DNA from: an uncultured Ideonella sp.
GTDB taxonomy: Bacteria > Pseudomonadota > Gammaproteobacteria > Burkholderiales > Burkholderiaceae
Reading direction: 5' to 3'
DNA: 8,081 nt
Assembly: GCA_946479475.1 (NCBI GenBank)
Contig: CAMLGG010000240.1
Location: 1-8,081 of the forward strand
How positions within the stretch are numbered: the first letter of the stretch is position 1; each line of letters starts with the position of its first letter. This document shows, in pieces, positions 1-5,889 of this stretch. Below the pieces are notes generated by a model. It saw only the letters and a list, made by a program, of their open reading frames with translations, made no database searches and was not told the DNA's origin. A program made the translations under genes and the position numbers.

Positions 1-354
1 CGCCCCGGCTCGGACTACCAGTTCAGCCTGAACCTGCTCAAGCGCTTCAAGGAGGCCGTGCCCGAGGTGCCGACCAAGAGCGGCCTGATGGTGGGCCTGG
101 GCGAGACGGATGAAGAGATCCTCGGGGTGATGCGCGACCTCCGCGCCCACGGCGTCGACATGCTCACCATCGGCCAGTACCTCGCCCCTTCGGGGCATCA
201 CCTGCCGGTGCGCCGCTACGTCCACCCCGACACCTTCAAGATGTTCGAGGTGGAGGCCGCCAAGATGGGCTTCAGCCACGCCGCCGTCGGCGCCATGGTG
301 CGTTCGAGCTACCACGCCGACAAGCAGGCGCAGCAGGCAGGCGTCGTCGCCTGA
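1..354 (+). CDS. lipA: Lipoyl synthase, C-terminal part (5' end outside window)
   Basis: This is the last 117 codons of lipoyl synthase, the radical-SAM enzyme that inserts two sulfurs into protein-bound octanoyl groups to make the lipoyl cofactor of pyruvate and 2-oxoglutarate dehydrogenases and the glycine cleavage system. The reading frame is open from base 1 and ends with TGA at 352-354. Visible family signatures are R-P-G-S-D-Y at the left edge, [11 protein letters not shown], the Q-Y-L-x-P-S motif, and R-S-S-Y at residues 101-104 of the fragment. The serine of that last motif is known to ligate the auxiliary 4Fe-4S cluster. The two cysteine motifs for the clusters must lie upstream, since a full protein is about 320 residues. 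It is truncated only by the window edge. The gene converges on the TlpA-like gene with 14 bases between stops. Identity is very secure. Confidence 0.97.
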   Translation, partial: RPGSDYQFSLNLLKRFKEAVPEVPTKSGLMVGLGETDEEILGVMRDLRAHGVDMLTIGQYLAPSGHHLPVRRYVHPDTFKMFEVEAAKMGFSHAAVGAMVRSSYHADKQAQQAGVVA

Positions 355-359
355 AGCGG

Positions 360-381
360 GAAGGAGGCTCAGGCCTCCTTC
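360..381. terminator. Perfect hairpin between convergent lipA and tlpA-like genes
   Basis: A 9-base-pair perfect inverted repeat (GAAGGAGGC, loop TCAG, GCCTCCTTC) begins 5 bases after the lipA stop. Its loop contains the stop codon of the minus-strand TlpA-like gene (TCA at 369-371 on +). There is no T-tract on either side, so it is not a classical intrinsic terminator. Its position between convergent genes makes a bidirectional termination or 3'-end-stabilising role likely. Confidence 0.6.
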
Positions 382-872
382 AGCAGGTCTTCGATCAGCC
401 CGTGCAGGGCCGCGAAATCCGGCTCGCCGACGTACTTCTTGACGATCCCGCCGCGCTTGTCGATCAGGAAGGTGGTGGGCGTCAGGCGCACGTCGCCGAA
501 GGCCTTGGCGATGCTGCCGGTGTTGTCGATGGCCACGCCGAAGGGCAACTGGCGTGACTGCGCATAGTTCGACACATACGCCGGCGGGTCGTAGCTCATG
601 GCCACCGCCAGGGTGTCGAAGCCTCGCGCCTTGAACTTCTCGTGGGTGGCGATGATCTGCGGCATCTCGTGCATGCAGGTCGTGCAACTGGTGGCCCAGA
701 AGTTCACCAGCATCACCTTGCCCTGCTGCGCCTTCAGATTCGAGCCTGCGCCGTCCAGGAGGGTGTAGCGTACGTCTGGCGCGTTTTCGCGCGCTGAACA
801 GGCGGCCAGGCCGAAGGCGCCCGCGGCAAGGCCGAGCGACAAGGCAAGATGGCGGCGACGCTGGATATCCAT
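369..872 (-). CDS. TlpA-family thioredoxin-like lipoprotein
   Basis: The 167-residue protein has an N-terminal signal peptide with R5-R6-R7, a hydrophobic stretch and a lipobox L-A-A-C whose Cys25 would be lipidated. It should therefore be a membrane-anchored periplasmic protein. The thioredoxin fold follows: N-F-W-A-T-S-C-T-T-C with redox cysteines 63 and 66, then the cis-proline loop T-P132-T and the strand F-L-I-D. TlpA/ResA relatives reduce disulfides in periplasmic or cytochrome c maturation partners; the C-T-T-C active site with serine before the first cysteine is a variant of the usual W-C-x-x-C. The target is unknown. The ATG at 872 gives a complete signal peptide, but no Shine-Dalgarno precedes it; the only -10-like sequence I see on this strand is TAAACT at 903-898, without a good -35. 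The gene diverges from the DUF4197 gene with just 12 bases between starts. Confidence 0.9.
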   Translation of the reverse strand: MDIQRRRHLALSLGLAAGAFGLAACSARENAPDVRYTLLDGAGSNLKAQQGKVMLVNFWATSCTTCMHEMPQIIATHEKFKARGFDTLAVAMSYDPPAYVSNYAQSRQLPFGVAIDNTGSIAKAFGDVRLTPTTFLIDKRGGIVKKYVGEPDFAALHGLIEDLLKEA

Positions 873-884
873 GGAGGTGAGGCG

Positions 885-1580
885 ATGAAGCGACGCGAGT
901 TTACGACGGCGGCCGGCGGCGCGCTCCTGGCGGGGCTTGGCCTGGCTGCCCCCGCCCGGGCGGCGTTGGGCGGGTTCTTGAGCGAAGGCGATGCTTCGCT
1001 GGGCGTCAAGACGGCCCTCGAGCGGGGTGCACGCGAGGCGGTGAGCCTTCTCGGCCGGCCCGACGGGTTCCTGAAGAATCCGAAGGTCATGATCCCGCTG
1101 CCGGGCGTTCTGAAGGACGCGGCGCAGATCCTGAAGTTCGCTGGCCAGCAGCAGAAGGTGGACGAACTGGTCACCGCCATGAACCGCGCCGCCGAGGCAG
1201 CCGTGCCTGAAGCGGAGGCACTGCTGCTGGACGCGGTGAAATCGCTCACCGTGGCCGACGCGGTGAAGATCGTGCGGGGCAACGACACCTCCGTCACCCA
1301 GTATTTCTCGAGCCGCACCCGCGCTCCCCTGGGCGAGAAGTTCCTGCCCATCGTCACGGCGGCGACGGAGAAGGTCTCGCTGGCCGAGAAGTACAACGCC
1401 GTGGCAGGCAAGGCCAGCAGCTTCGGCCTGGTGAAGAAAGAAGACGCCAACGTCCAGGTCTACGTGACGCGCAAGGCGCTCGACGGCCTGTACTGGATGA
1501 TCGGCGAGGAAGAGAAGAAGATCCGCCGGGATCCGGTGGGCACCGGCAGCGACATCCTGCGCAAGGTCTTCGGCGGCTGA
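885..1580 (+). CDS. DUF4197 exported protein with twin-arginine signal
   Basis: This 231-residue protein matches the DUF4197 family by its run of conserved segments: G-x-K-x-A-L-E near residue 40, R-P-D-G-F-L-K-N-P, I-P-L-P-G, N-R-A-A-E-A-A-V-P-E, and Q-Y-F followed by E-K-F-L-P-I-V. The family's biochemical function is not known. The N-terminus M-K-R-R-E-F-T followed by an Ala/Leu/Gly-rich stretch and an A-R-A cleavage site looks like a Tat signal, implying export of a folded protein to the periplasm. I chose ATG 885 over an in-frame ATG at 849 because GGAGGTG at 873-879 sits 5 bases before it. The earlier ATG lies inside the opposite gene and would bury the signal peptide. The stop at 1580 converges on the next minus-strand gene, with 9 bases between them. 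Confidence 0.9.
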   Translation: MKRREFTTAAGGALLAGLGLAAPARAALGGFLSEGDASLGVKTALERGAREAVSLLGRPDGFLKNPKVMIPLPGVLKDAAQILKFAGQQQKVDELVTAMNRAAEAAVPEAEALLLDAVKSLTVADAVKIVRGNDTSVTQYFSSRTRAPLGEKFLPIVTAATEKVSLAEKYNAVAGKASSFGLVKKEDANVQVYVTRKALDGLYWMIGEEEKKIRRDPVGTGSDILRKVFGG

Positions 1581-1589
1581 GCGAGCCGT

Positions 1590-2750
1590 TCAGAGCGTCC
1601 GCGAGAGCTCGAAGATCAGCGCCGAGGGCAGCGAGGCCAGCACCGCGTCGCGGCCCAGCGTGGCGTGCTGGCGCTGGCCCTCGTTGGAGAGCGCGAAGCC
1701 GTGCCCCTCCTGGGCGATCTCGATGAAGACGAAGTCCGGCACGTCCGCCTCGATGCCCTGGCGCAGGCGGGCGAAGCGTTGCCCTGACAGCGAAGATTCG
1801 TAGATGACGGCCTGCGGCAGCGCGTCGCGGCAGAACTCCTCCGCCTCTTCGACCGAGCCGACGAAGTCCACCACCAGTCCCATGTGCCGGGTGGCCTCGC
1901 GAATGTCGTTGCGCAGGTCGCGCCGCACGGCGATCACCAGCACATGCGCGCCGGCCAACGGCTTGGAGTTGTCCGAGACGCCGAATCCCTGGTCGATCTC
2001 GATCGCGGTGACCCCCTCCAGCTGTTCGGTCACCGTCTGCGGGAACTCCAGGGTCACCGCGGCGATGCCTTCCGGCCCGTCGATGCGCTCCAGGCCCAGC
2101 TTCAGGGTCCTGGCGATCTGCTGGACGAGCCGCCAGCTGAGGGTGTCCAGCGCGTCAGGCGCTGCGTCGTCGTCGTTCAGCGCCACCACGCCGTTTTCCA
2201 GCTCTGCCGGCGGGCGGTGGCTGAAGTGGCAGCTCAGGCGTGCATGCGGCGGCCAGGGGCGCAGGTCGATTCGGAATTCCAGGTGGGCCAGCGCATGTTC
2301 CAAGGTCCAATCGACCAGAGCCTGAAGGAGCGTGTGCAGCAAGGTCGCGTCGACGATGACCTCGACCGGGCGCATGGCCTGGCGGACATCGATGCCCCGA
2401 GCCGAAATCTCTCGTCCGCGCTGCACCAGCACGTCACGCAGCATCTGCGTCAGGCTGAGCGCCTCGGGGGACTGGCGGATGCGGCCCGACGCGAACCTTG
2501 CGAGCTGCTGGCCGATCATGCCTGCCCGCCGGGCTTGCTCGATCTCGTCGCGCAGGGCACGCAGGCCGGGCCGGTCGATCTTCCCGGTCGTGGCGAGTGC
2601 CGTGACGCGTTCCAGCGCGCTCGACAGCGAACTTCCGATCTCGCTGCCGATCTGCGCGATCAGCGCACGGAAATGCTCTTCCTGGCCTTCGGGCGGCCAT
2701 GGATCATTCGTGGCACGCATGGTGGGGGGAAGACGTTCGGGCGCGTTCAT
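1590..2750 (-). CDS. Degenerate histidine kinase/receiver-like protein
   Basis: The 386-residue cytoplasmic protein has no membrane segment and looks like a hybrid sensor kinase that has lost its chemistry. Residues 26-95 resemble a two-helix dimerisation domain, but no histidine occupies the expected phosphoacceptor position (I-G-S-E-I-G-S-S-L instead of an S-H-E-L-R-x-P-L type motif). Residues 130-236 resemble a GHKL ATPase: D-A-T-L-L-H-T-L-L-Q-A-L-V-D matches the N-box helix without its asparagine, and L-S-W-R-L-V-Q-Q-I-A-R-T-L resembles the helix after the missing glycine boxes. Residues 265-386 resemble a receiver fold, beginning with L-V-I-A-V-R-R-D and lacking the acidic pair; Y317-E-S-S stands where the phosphorylated aspartate should be. 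It may be a signalling scaffold or inhibitor. The fold assignment is inferred from residue patterns only. ATG 2750 was preferred to a 132-codon upstream extension, which has arginine-rich shadow composition, although no clear Shine-Dalgarno precedes it. Confidence 0.6.
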   Translation of the reverse strand: MNAPERLPPTMRATNDPWPPEGQEEHFRALIAQIGSEIGSSLSSALERVTALATTGKIDRPGLRALRDEIEQARRAGMIGQQLARFASGRIRQSPEALSLTQMLRDVLVQRGREISARGIDVRQAMRPVEVIVDATLLHTLLQALVDWTLEHALAHLEFRIDLRPWPPHARLSCHFSHRPPAELENGVVALNDDDAAPDALDTLSWRLVQQIARTLKLGLERIDGPEGIAAVTLEFPQTVTEQLEGVTAIEIDQGFGVSDNSKPLAGAHVLVIAVRRDLRNDIREATRHMGLVVDFVGSVEEAEEFCRDALPQAVIYESSLSGQRFARLRQGIEADVPDFVFIEIAQEGHGFALSNEGQRQHATLGRDAVLASLPSALIFELSRTL

Positions 2751-2884
2751 GTCGGATCGGTGTCGGGTCAGCGGAAGCCCGTTGAGCTGGCCGCAATGGT
2801 GACCGTTTGTGACAGGCTGGCACATCCCCCAGATGTTGGGATGCGCGACGTCGCACAAGTGATCCGTGTGAACTACTGCGCGTT
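2751..2884. other. Intergenic region with short repeats upstream of the kinase-like gene
   Basis: These 134 bases lie between two minus-strand genes and must hold the promoter of the kinase-like gene if it is not cotranscribed with the hydrolase. Small elements are visible: a 17-base imperfect inverted repeat TGTGACA-GGC-TGGCACA (2808-2824, one mismatch), a direct repeat of GTGAC at 2799 and 2809, arms CATCCC/GGGATG (2823-2828 and 2838-2843) and the palindrome GCGACGTCGC (2845-2854). I see no convincing -35/-10 pair. The 17-base repeat is CRP/FNR-like in half-site sequence but has the wrong spacing for a standard site. Confidence 0.3.
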
Positions 2885-3592
2885 TCAGGTTGTCGCGGCG
2901 ATCTCGCCCAGCAAGGAAGCGAGTTCGATGGGCGCCGAGATCATCGGGTCGTGCCCGGTGGCCAGCGTGCTGACCCGCCAGCTCGGGTCTCTGCGTGCTC
3001 TCTCGCGACTGGCCGCGATGGTGGGCAGGGCCGGGGCATTGCAGTCGATGAAGTGCCTGGTCAGGGCGCGCCACCTGGCCTCGTCGAAATGCAGCGCCTC
3101 GTCGTAGCAGCCGCCGGGCTGGTCGCATTGCCGACGGGCCACCCACTCCCGATCGTCGCCCGTCAGCCCGAACACCGATGGATCCGGTGCGGCAATGCCG
3201 CCGTGTTCGGCGATGGCGGCACGGCGCTCCGCCTGCGTGGCCGGAGTGTGGGTGCTGGACCAGCGCTCGCCGCTGCGCGGCACCACCGCATCGAGGTACA
3301 CCAGCGCGGCGAGCCGGCTGCCGGCCCGCTCGGCGACCCCGGTGATCACCATGCCGGCGTAGCTGTGGCCCACCAGCACTGCGCGCTGAAGCTCCTCCGC
3401 CTCGAGCGTGGCAACCACGTCCTGCACGTGCGTCGAGAGCCCGACGTCATGGCGGGCGAGGTGGCGGCGCGCGCCCAGGCCGGTCAGGTCCACAGCGAAG
3501 GCGCGGTGGCCGGCCGACCAGATCAACGGCAGCAGCTTTCGCCAGCACCACGCGCCATGCCAGGCGCCATGCACCAGAACGAAGTCGGCCAT
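2885..3592 (-). CDS. Alpha/beta hydrolase of the esterase/hydroxynitrile-lyase type
   Basis: The 235-residue protein is a compact alpha/beta hydrolase with no signal peptide, so it should be cytoplasmic. It opens with F-V-L-V-H-G-A-W-H-G-A-W-C-W, the oxyanion-hole region typical of the plant methylesterase/hydroxynitrile-lyase-like branch and its many bacterial relatives. The nucleophile elbow is V-G-H-S77-Y-A-G, and the catalytic histidine is likely His214 in A-T-G-H-D-P-M near the C-terminus; the acid residue is less obvious. The substrate cannot be read from the sequence; a small ester is the usual guess for the family. The start at 3592 is supported by GGAGAGGAG on the minus strand (3608-3600), 7 bases from the ATG; a 37-residue upstream extension is therefore rejected. 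It diverges from the lipoprotein gene at 3637. Confidence 0.88.
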   Translation of the reverse strand: MADFVLVHGAWHGAWCWRKLLPLIWSAGHRAFAVDLTGLGARRHLARHDVGLSTHVQDVVATLEAEELQRAVLVGHSYAGMVITGVAERAGSRLAALVYLDAVVPRSGERWSSTHTPATQAERRAAIAEHGGIAAPDPSVFGLTGDDREWVARRQCDQPGGCYDEALHFDEARWRALTRHFIDCNAPALPTIAASRERARRDPSWRVSTLATGHDPMISAPIELASLLGEIAATT

Positions 3593-3624
3593 CGTGCTGC
3601 TCCTCTCCAGGCGAAGGGCGACCG

Positions 3625-3631
3625 GATAATG
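3625..3631. promoter_or_regulatory. Overlapping -10-like hexamers on both strands between divergent genes
   Basis: GATAAT (3625-3630, +) ends 6 bases before the ATG of the lipoprotein gene, so transcription would begin at or next to the start codon. On the minus strand the same bases give CATTAT (3631-3626), from which a transcript starting near 3619 would carry the hydrolase Shine-Dalgarno at 3608-3600. Neither direction has a good -35. This is inferred from sequence alone. Confidence 0.35.
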
Positions 3632-3636
3632 CCTCG

Positions 3637-4206
3637 ATGACTCTCGGCTCGGCCCACCCATCGCGATCGCGGCACGGCGCCGCCCGTGCCGGGATGATCG
3701 CACTGCCGCTGGCGCTGTGGGGCTGCTCGCCTGCTCTGAACTGGCGTGAAGTCCGGCTGCAGGAGCCTGGCCTGGTGGCGATGTTCCCCTGCCGGCCGGT
3801 GGCCCAGACGCGCGAGGTGAGCCTGGCTGGCCGTCCGCTCTCCATGAAGCTGCAGGCCTGCGAGGCCGACGGCGGCACCTACGCCGTCATGGCGGTGCAG
3901 GCGACGGACCCGTCCGCGGTGAATGCGATGCTGGAGTCCCTGCGCGACACGAGCCTGGCCAAGCTCGACGCAGCGGGCATCGCTTCGTCCCCGCAGGCCG
4001 GCTGGCGGGTCGCCGGCATGACGCCCCAGCCAGCCGCCGGCAGATGGACGGTGACGCACGCGCGAGGCGCCGACAAGCCTGCCCGGATGGACACTGCACT
4101 CTTCGCTCGCGGCGCCTGGGTGATCCAGGCCAGCGTGATCGGCCCGGCGGCCTCCGTCGAGCGGGCCAGCGAGCCCTTTTTCGAGGGCCTCGCCTTCGCG
4201 CACTGA
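3637..4206 (+). CDS. Small predicted lipoprotein, function unknown
   Basis: This 189-residue protein is not one I can name. Its N-terminus has Arg10, Arg12 and Arg17, a short hydrophobic run (M20 to W28) and then G-C30, which looks like a lipobox with tryptophan at -2. The mature part begins N-W-R-E-V and has the segments F-P-C-R-P-V and L-Q-A-C-E-A-D, so two further cysteines could form a disulfide. The C-terminal half contains a strand-rich stretch around W-V-I-Q-A-S-V-I. I kept the ATG at 3637 because starting at 3694 would remove all positive charge from the signal peptide. No Shine-Dalgarno is evident; a -10-like GATAAT lies 6 bases upstream. It ends 29 bases before the EIIA gene on the same strand. 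That suggests possible cotranscription with the PTS genes, but no functional link is shown. Confidence 0.75.
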   Translation: MTLGSAHPSRSRHGAARAGMIALPLALWGCSPALNWREVRLQEPGLVAMFPCRPVAQTREVSLAGRPLSMKLQACEADGGTYAVMAVQATDPSAVNAMLESLRDTSLAKLDAAGIASSPQAGWRVAGMTPQPAAGRWTVTHARGADKPARMDTALFARGAWVIQASVIGPAASVERASEPFFEGLAFAH

Positions 4207-4223
4207 GCCTCGCGGTCATCGCC

Positions 4224-4229
4224 AATAAT
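4224..4229 (+). promoter_or_regulatory. -10-like hexamer directly before the EIIA start
   Basis: AATAAT ends 6 bases before ATG 4236 and differs from the sigma70 -10 consensus at one position. No Shine-Dalgarno lies between them, so a leaderless EIIA transcript is plausible. No -35 match is found at 16-18 bases upstream, which keeps confidence low. Confidence 0.35.
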
Positions 4230-4235
4230 GGCCGG

Positions 4236-4691
4236 ATGGCCGGACTGGTGATCGTTGCGCACGAACCTCTGGCGACTGCCCTGAAGGCCGTCGCCGGGCA
4301 TGTGTTCCCGGATCGCGCGGCCGCGCTGGTGGCCGTGGACGTGCCCGCGCCATGGTCGGCGGAGGAGGCCGAGGCGGCGCTGCGCAATGCTGTCGCGCAA
4401 GCGGGCGGCGACACGAACGAGATCCTGATCCTGGCCGACGTCTTCGGAGCGACCCCGTGCAATGCCGCCCAGCGCGTGGCCGATGGCAACCGCTGGCGGC
4501 TCGTGGCCGGTGTCAACGTACCGATGCTGTGGCGTGCCCTCTGCTACGCCGAACGTCCGCTGGACGAACTCGTCGAGCGAGCCCTGGCCGGTGCCACCCA
4601 GGGCGTGATGCCGGCCTCGCCCCAGAAACCCCAGGACCAGCCACTACACTCGCTGCCGAATGATCCGTCGCAACGTCACCATCAGCAATAA
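4236..4691 (+). CDS. PTS EIIA component, mannose family
   Basis: The 151-residue protein is an EIIA of the mannose family, a cytoplasmic phosphocarrier that receives phosphate from HPr. The acceptor is His9 in V-I-V-A-H-E, matching the position of the E. coli ManX acceptor. Asp68 in A-D-V-F-G-A-T-P-x-N and the strand G-V-N-V-P-M-L (92-98) complete the active site. The domain ends near residue 125; the remaining tail is rich in Gln, Pro and His and has no clear counterpart in the family. No EIIB, EIIC or EIID gene is nearby, so a regulatory rather than transport role is likely, as proposed for similar betaproteobacterial systems. ATG 4236 gives the standard family N-terminus. The last 32 bases overlap the ptsH start in another frame, which suggests tight coupling. 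Confidence 0.93.
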   Translation: MAGLVIVAHEPLATALKAVAGHVFPDRAAALVAVDVPAPWSAEEAEAALRNAVAQAGGDTNEILILADVFGATPCNAAQRVADGNRWRLVAGVNVPMLWRALCYAERPLDELVERALAGATQGVMPASPQKPQDQPLHSLPNDPSQRHHQQ

Positions 4692-4929
4692 GCTGGGCCT
4701 GCACGCCCGCGCGTCGGCCAAGCTCACGAAGCTGGCAGGCAGCTTCCAGGCCGAGGTCTTCATGACCCGCAACGGCCGGCGCGTGAACGCCAAGAGCATC
4801 ATGGGCGTGATGATGCTGGCGGCGGGTATGGGCGCGGAAGTCGAGGTCGAGATCGAAGGGCCGGACGAGCAGGCGGCGATGGATGCCATCGTCTCGTTGA
4901 TCGACGACAAGTTCGGCGAAGGCCAGTAG
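4660..4929 (+). CDS. ptsH: Phosphocarrier protein HPr
   Basis: The 89-residue protein is HPr, the small cytoplasmic carrier that takes phosphate from EI and hands it to EIIA proteins. The active site G-L-H15-A-R17-A is intact. Ser46 sits in N-A-K-S-I-M-G, the site phosphorylated by HPr kinase/phosphorylase in organisms that have it, so regulatory control through Ser46 is possible here; the kinase gene is not in the window. The acidic segment E-V-E-V-E-I-E-G-P-D-E is normal for the family, and length is typical. The gene starts inside the end of the EIIA gene (32-base overlap), with no Shine-Dalgarno before the ATG. TACACT at 4645-4650 is a weak -10-like sequence 9 bases upstream. Its EI partner lies downstream on the same strand, but the oppositely oriented olsB gene separates the two. 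Confidence 0.97.
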   Translation: MIRRNVTISNKLGLHARASAKLTKLAGSFQAEVFMTRNGRRVNAKSIMGVMMLAAGMGAEVEVEIEGPDEQAAMDAIVSLIDDKFGEGQ

Positions 4930-4966
4930 CCGCCAGGGCGGCTCGGCCTCGGCTCATTCGCCGAGG
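4928..4966. terminator. Two adjacent hairpins between convergent ptsH and olsB
   Basis: The first inverted repeat, AGCCGC-CAGG-GCGGCT (4928-4943), begins within the ptsH stop codon. The second, CCTCGGC-TCATTC-GCCGAGG (4947-4966), has the minus-strand olsB stop codon (TCA, 4954-4956) in its loop. Neither is followed by a T-tract. Their placement between convergent genes supports a shared 3'-end or termination role in both directions. Confidence 0.55.
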
Positions 4967-5841
4967 AAGTGCTTGCGATAGCGCGCCGGCAAGTCGGCCA
5001 GGCGAAGCAGCATCGGCAGGTCGGCGGTGTTGAAGTCGGGATCCCAGGCCGGCGCGCCGAGCACCCTCGCTCCGCATCGCAGGTAGCCCTTGACCAGCGC
5101 AGGCGCCTCGACGGCCAGGCTCTGGTCCAGTTCGTCCACCGGCAGGGCCAGGCGGGGCCGCACCTGGTATTCGACGCCGGCCAGGTGCGCTTCGCGCAGG
5201 CGCGCCCACAGACTCGCAGCGGTGTGGCCGCCGTCGCGCATCCCTATGCTGGCGCAGCCAACGACCGTGTCGAGGCCGTTGTCCTTCATGAACGCCGCCA
5301 GGGCACCCCACAGCGCCAGGATCACCCCGCCTGCCCGATGGTCAGGGTGCACGCAGGAGCGGCCCAGCTCGGCCATGCGTTCCCGCAGCGGCCGCAGGCG
5401 CGTCAGGTCGAACTCCGTGTCGCTGTAATAGCCTCCGGCGCGCCGCGCCGCGGCCGGCGTAAGGACGCGGTAGGTGCCGATGACTTGCGCCGGCGTGTCG
5501 CCATGAGGCAGGGTGCGAACCAGCAGGTGTTCGCAGAAGTCGTCGAACAGGTCGGCATCGTGACCTGGCGGCGTGCCGGTGGGCACGTTCAGGCGGGCAC
5601 CCATCTCATCCACGAAGACGTCGTGGCGAAGACGCTGTGCTGCGCGCACTTCGTCGGCGTGCCTCGCCCAGGTCACCTCGAAGTCGGGGCTGGCGGCGGA
5701 CTCGACGGCCGTGATGGACGGACTCGGCCGTGCCACCGGCATCGGAGGCTGGCGCCGGACTTTCGGGACCAGCATCCCCAAACCCAGACGGAAGTCCAGC
5801 AAACTGGTCAGGGGCAGGGTGGGGCTGGGCAGTTCCTTCAT
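4954..5841 (-). CDS. olsB: OlsB-type L-ornithine N-alpha-acyltransferase
   Basis: This 295-residue protein belongs to the GNAT-fold acyl-ACP-dependent N-acyltransferases that transfer a 3-hydroxyacyl chain to ornithine, the first step of ornithine lipid synthesis. Family signatures, in order, are R-L-R-H-D-V-F-V-D-E-M-G-A (70-82), F-D-D-F-C-E-H-L-L-V (99-108), I-G-T-Y-R-V-L (121-127), E-F-D-L-T (143-147), E-L-G-R-S-C-V-H-P-D-H-R (158-169), L-V-K-G-Y-L-R-C-G-A (249-258) and D-P-D-F-N-T-A-D (267-274). ATG 5841 is preferred over ATG 5862 because AAGGAAG precedes it by 8 bases, while the upstream ATG has no usable ribosome-binding site. No olsA acyltransferase is adjacent. A predicted PhoB site lies upstream, which fits the known induction of ornithine lipids under phosphate limitation. 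A related acyl-amino-acid synthase acting on another amino acid cannot be excluded. Confidence 0.88.
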   Translation of the reverse strand: MKELPSPTLPLTSLLDFRLGLGMLVPKVRRQPPMPVARPSPSITAVESAASPDFEVTWARHADEVRAAQRLRHDVFVDEMGARLNVPTGTPPGHDADLFDDFCEHLLVRTLPHGDTPAQVIGTYRVLTPAAARRAGGYYSDTEFDLTRLRPLRERMAELGRSCVHPDHRAGGVILALWGALAAFMKDNGLDTVVGCASIGMRDGGHTAASLWARLREAHLAGVEYQVRPRLALPVDELDQSLAVEAPALVKGYLRCGARVLGAPAWDPDFNTADLPMLLRLADLPARYRKHFLGE

Positions 5842-5889
5842 GACAGCGTCTTCCTTTGGCATCCTCGGCAGGGATGCTCGCCCCGTGCG

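Noticed and set aside
1574..1588. Short inverted repeat CGGCT-GAGCG-AGCCG at the DUF4197 stop
   Set aside because: A 5-base-pair stem with no T-tract is expected by chance in GC-rich DNA, so it was not annotated as a terminator.
2808..2824. CRP/FNR-type operator TGTGACA-GGC-TGGCACA
   Set aside because: Spacing between TGTGA and the opposite arm is 7 rather than 6 bases and one arm has a mismatch; kept only as part of a low-interest repeat cluster.
1884..3107. Long plus-strand open frame (407 codons) opposite the kinase-like and hydrolase genes
   Set aside because: Its translation is rich in Arg, Gln, Gly and Ala with no recognisable motif, and it lies antisense to better-supported frames. 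High GC content keeps such frames open by chance.
2751..3146. 132-codon N-terminal extension of the kinase-like protein
   Set aside because: The extension runs into the hydrolase gene and is Arg/His-rich with shadow-like composition; the start at 2750 leaves a normal intergenic region.
5840..5846. Isolated perfect PhoB half-site ATGACAG overlapping the olsB start codon
   Set aside because: It is 50 bases from the array start and out of phase with the 11-base period, and it contains the start codon itself, so it is probably coincidental.
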